This document shows positions 22,050 through 24,429 of a stretch of 24,429 nucleotides of DNA, one piece after another. Source of the DNA: CAVEFW01 sp963643505. Lineage in GTDB: Bacteria > Actinomycetota > Coriobacteriia > Coriobacteriales > Eggerthellaceae. The DNA lies in the NCBI GenBank assembly GCA_963643505.1, contig CAVIKF010000019.1, positions 1 to 24,429 on the forward strand, given 5' to 3'. A program made the translations under genes and the position numbers. The notes under the pieces were generated by a model. The model had not been told where the DNA came from. It did not search any database and saw nothing but the letters and a program-made list of their open reading frames with translations. How positions within the stretch are numbered: position 1 is the stretch's first letter; each line of letters opens with the position of its first letter.

Positions 22050-22917
22050 GGTTGTCGTAATCGAGAACCAGTGCAAGCTCAGCTATCAAGGCGGTTATTT
22101 GTGCGTTCGTCGGGGTGATGACATGAGCAAAGTTCATCTTGCCGAAATTCAGTCGATTATCTTACAGACTAACCAGATATACCTGAGTGCGTATTTGCTG
22201 GCTGAACTTGCTAAAGCAAAGGTGCCGCTTGTCGTCACGGATGAGAAAGTGAACCCCATTGGCGAATACCTTCCGCTTTACGGGGCCCACAATACAAGCA
22301 AACGCGTGCTTGAGCAGCTTGAATGGACCGAGCCCGCCAAGAAACGCGTCTGGCAGCGTGTCATAAAAGATAAAATCGCACATCAGGCTCGGATTCTCGA
22401 CGCAAGAGCATGTGATGTTGAAGCCAGGATGCTAACCGATATTGTCCCTGAAGTTCGTTCTGGTGACACAACGAATAGGGAAGCGCAAGCGGCTCGAATA
22501 TATTTTTCAGGGTTATTTGGCGAAGGCTTTTCGCGCGACGACGATGTCCCGGTCAACGCTGCTCTAAATTACGGTTACGCGGTTATATTGTCGGCAGTTA
22601 ACCGGGAGATAGTTTCTCGTGGGTATCTGACGCAATACGGGATTAATCATCACAACGAATATAATCAATTCAATTTGAGTTGTGACCTTATGGAGCCGTT
22701 CAGACCAATTATTGATCGTATTGTTTTCGATAATATCGACGGGGATTTTGCTTCTAATGAAAAGCATTTGCTAGCGGACGTTCTCAACAATTCGATTCGA
22801 TATCGCGACGGTCTTTATCGCGTTAGCTCGGTTATTTCGTACTACGTGAAAGATTGCCTTGATGCGTTGTGCAGAAAACTATCGGTAGATGAAATCGAAT
22901 CGTTTGATGTCGTATGA
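22036..22917 (+). CDS. cas1: CRISPR integrase Cas1 (type II)
   Basis: This 293-residue protein is the catalytic subunit of the spacer integrase, acting with Cas2 to insert new spacers at the leader end. The family start SGFRVVVIENQCKLSYQGGYLCVR, the central VNAALNYGYAVILSAVNREI (helical core with the conserved Asn and Tyr), the metal-binding His in YGINHHNEYNQFNLSCDLMEPFRP, and Glu/Asp nearby are all seen. GTG at 22036 is chosen over TTG at 22021: AGAGGA lies just before it and the N-terminus then matches type II Cas1. It overlaps the cas9 end by 14 bases and the cas2 start by four (ATGA). Confidence 0.95.
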   Translation: MSGFRVVVIENQCKLSYQGGYLCVRRGDDMSKVHLAEIQSIILQTNQIYLSAYLLAELAKAKVPLVVTDEKVNPIGEYLPLYGAHNTSKRVLEQLEWTEPAKKRVWQRVIKDKIAHQARILDARACDVEARMLTDIVPEVRSGDTTNREAQAARIYFSGLFGEGFSRDDDVPVNAALNYGYAVILSAVNREIVSRGYLTQYGINHHNEYNQFNLSCDLMEPFRPIIDRIVFDNIDGDFASNEKHLLADVLNNSIRYRDGLYRVSSVISYYVKDCLDALCRKLSVDEIESFDVV

Positions 22918-23249
22918 CTGCTCCAGGGAAGGCTCGATATATGCGACTTGTTTTGTTTTTTGATTTACCAGTTGATACAGCTAAACAGCGAAAAGATTAT
23001 CGTACGTTTCGAAAATTCCTGCTAAAGGATGGCTATCTTCCGCTCCAAGAGTCAGTGTATGCAAAGTTGGTGGTGAATGATGGTGCTGCTGGGCATGCGA
23101 TAGCACGTCTAAAGAAAAATCGCCCACCAGCGGGTTTGGTGCAGGTCCTGAGAGTTAACGAGGCGCAGTTTACAACCATGGAATATATCGTCGGCGAAAG
23201 GACAGACTTTGATGAGGTTAATACGACAGAAGAGTTGCTGATCTTATGA
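22914..23249 (+). CDS. cas2: CRISPR adaptation protein Cas2
   Basis: This 111-residue protein is the structural partner of Cas1 in spacer capture. Ferredoxin-like fold features are MRLVLFFDLPVDTAKQRKDYRTFRKFLLKDGY with the conserved first-strand Asp (FFDLP), QESVYAKLV, and the later VLRVNEAQF segment. ATG at 22914 overlaps the cas1 stop (ATGA), so the genes are translationally coupled. An internal ATG at 22941 (MRLVLFF) would give a shorter protein. The length is typical. Confidence 0.95.
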   Translation: MTAPGKARYMRLVLFFDLPVDTAKQRKDYRTFRKFLLKDGYLPLQESVYAKLVVNDGAAGHAIARLKKNRPPAGLVQVLRVNEAQFTTMEYIVGERTDFDEVNTTEELLIL

Positions 23250-23932
23250 GACTGGTGTTTGCTGGGCTTGAGTCTCCCGTGGACATCGTCTCAGGCGAAT
23301 GCGTAACGTTATGCGTTCAGAACGAAACGCTATTTACCCGGATAGCGCTTTCTCTGATGTCAGGGGAAGGAAGAAACGCTTCAGAACCTTATTCGTTTTG
23401 GTGTGATGATAGTGAGGTTAACCCAAAGAATGCTTTGCTATTTGTTTCGAACCCGCTTGAGTTTCCTTGGGACGACAGGGGTGTATCAAACGCAATTTTG
23501 AAACGCTTAGAGCGGGATTATTTGGCTGATGAGGATATGCGCCAAGTGGTTGAGGCAGCGCGCGAAACGGTAACGAGCCAGTTGATTGCATTAGGTATGG
23601 GGCTTGATTCTGATTATGCTTTAGGAATCGAATGGGACTTTAAAAAGCTGCTGAAATTTATGGGTTTTGATGTATCGTATCACCAGGACAGATCGTACCT
23701 TGACAACCTGCTAAATTTTCTTTCGCTGGTGTCTGATGCGCAAGATAAACGTACTGTTTGCTTTGTGAACTTGAAAAATTTTCTGTCGAAATCTGAGTTC
23801 AAAGCGTTTCTCGAGCACATTTTTTATCTGAAGATACCGGTACTTTTGCTTGAAAATAAGCAAGTGGTGATAAAATTTAACAATGAAAGAAAATTATTAA
23901 TCGACCAGGACTTTCTTGAGTTTTATGAATAG
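23246..23932 (+). CDS. csn2: CRISPR adaptation protein Csn2 (type II-A)
   Basis: This 228-residue protein fits Csn2, which forms a ring-shaped tetramer sliding on DNA ends and is needed for spacer acquisition in type II-A systems. Sequence conservation in the family is low. Support comes from place (last cas gene before the array), length, the MRLVFAGLESPVDI start, the helical EAARETVTSQLIALG region, the WDFKKLLKFMGFDV stretch, and the end with LLLENKQVVIKFNNERKLLID. ATG at 23246 overlaps the cas2 stop by four bases (ATGA). The array starts 50 bases after its stop. Confidence 0.92.
   Translation: MRLVFAGLESPVDIVSGECVTLCVQNETLFTRIALSLMSGEGRNASEPYSFWCDDSEVNPKNALLFVSNPLEFPWDDRGVSNAILKRLERDYLADEDMRQVVEAARETVTSQLIALGMGLDSDYALGIEWDFKKLLKFMGFDVSYHQDRSYLDNLLNFLSLVSDAQDKRTVCFVNLKNFLSKSEFKAFLEHIFYLKIPVLLLENKQVVIKFNNERKLLIDQDFLEFYE
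23846..23876 (+). promoter_or_regulatory. Possible pre-crRNA promoter inside the csn2 end
   Basis: TTGCTT (23846-23851), 19 bases, then an extended -10 TGA-TAAAAT (23868-23876). It would start a transcript near 23883, about 100 bases before the first repeat. The spacer is longer than ideal, so this is tentative. Confidence 0.35.
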
Positions 23933-23982
23933 CGAAACCAGTCATGTCGACCGTCCTTTGCAGTGGGGATTTTGTGCCAACG
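23933..23982 (+). promoter_or_regulatory. CRISPR leader
   Basis: Only 50 bases separate the csn2 stop from the first repeat. This is short for a leader, so the functional leader probably includes the AT-rich end of csn2. The repeat-proximal bases (TTTTGTGCCAACG) should be the part Cas1-Cas2 reads. Confidence 0.6.
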
Positions 23983-24429
23983 GTTTTGGCGCAGTGTCGA
24001 TTTAACTGGTAATCAAACGTCTCGACGGTGCTCGTCCATGCCTTCGCGGTTTTGGCGCAGTGTCGATTTAACTGGTAATCAAACCAAGGACGGCAATAAG
24101 GAGATTGCCGAACTGTTTTGGCGCAGTGTCGATTTAACTGGTAATCAAACTATGTTGGACGGTCTGACGGTTTCCGCTGTGTTTTGGCGCAGTGTCGATT
24201 TAACTGGTAATCAAACTTTTTCCGCCATTGTTGCCCGAATAGTATCGTTTTGGCGCAGTGTCGATTTAACTGGTAATCAAACGCTAAAGTCGACGCTGAT
24301 TGGCTCGAAGAGTTTTGGCGCAGTGTCGATTTAACTGGTAATCAAACCTTCGCCGCTGCGTCTGCCTGATTCAGTCGTTTTGGCGCAGTGTCGATTTAAC
24401 TGGTAATCAAACTGTGAATTTCTTTGTAC
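23983..24429 (+). CRISPR. Type II-A CRISPR array, seven repeats seen, continues beyond the window
   Basis: The 36-bp repeat begins GTTTTGGCGCAGTGTCGATT and ends TAACTGGTAATCAAAC. Copies lie at 23983-24018, 24049-24084, 24115-24150, 24181-24216, 24247-24282, 24312-24347 and 24377-24412, all identical. Spacers 1-4 are 30 bases (24019-24048, 24085-24114, 24151-24180, 24217-24246); spacers 5 and 6 are 29 (24283-24311, 24348-24376). A seventh spacer begins at 24413 and is cut by the edge. The lack of repeat decay fits the leader-proximal end. No spacer was noticed to match elsewhere in the window. Confidence 0.98.

Noticed and set aside
23963..24334. 123-residue frame with repeated FWRSVDLTGNQT
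   Set aside because: It is the translation of CRISPR repeats; the frame stays open only because spacer plus repeat is 66 bases.

Overview
The window looks like DNA from an anaerobic, host-associated Gram-positive bacterium of moderate-to-high GC. The best guess is Actinomycetota, class Coriobacteriia. The grounds are a type II-A CRISPR locus with a Cas9 of about 1,400 residues, a ferredoxin-tailed aldo/keto reductase typical of anaerobes, a large fibronectin-type surface protein and a Tat-type lipoprotein solute receptor. This taxonomic call is an inference from gene content and has not been tested by alignment.

Layout. From 1 to 10,031 every gene lies on the minus strand: the N-terminal part of a large exported fibronectin-III-like protein (3' end outside the window), a five-gene peptide/nickel-type ABC importer (solute receptor, two permeases, two ATPases) and an exported C39-like cysteine protease homologue. 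From about 10.1 to 15.1 kb lies a plasmid-type replication and partition module. It has an AT-rich control region with palindromic 9-bp repeats, a candidate antisense RNA inside the rep leader, a primase-fold Rep protein (+), a convergent parA-parB pair (-) and a long non-coding stretch carrying six copies of a 17-bp dyad. From 15.1 kb to the end every gene lies on the plus strand: tcdA, an aldo/keto reductase, and cas9-cas1-cas2-csn2 followed by a CRISPR array that runs off the edge.

How the parts work together. The importer genes form one transcription unit. Its first ATPase carries a histidine/cysteine-rich N-terminus, which points to a transition-metal cargo. Rep, the antisense RNA, the two repeat families, the ParA with a fused ribbon-helix-helix domain and ParB read as one replication, copy-control and segregation unit. 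Gene orientation flips from minus to plus across this unit, as expected around a bidirectional origin. In the CRISPR part, a tracrRNA can be read on the minus strand immediately upstream of cas9. Its anti-repeat pairs with the array repeat in the form Cas9 guides need.

A second theme is short tandem duplication. Units of 12 to about 50 bp (often exactly 36 bp, 12 codons) occur at nearly every gene boundary of the ABC operon, and an 18-bp unit repeats upstream of the aldo/keto reductase. The most interesting parts for follow-up are the replication/partition module with its regulatory RNA and dyads, and the metal-binding extension of the transporter.
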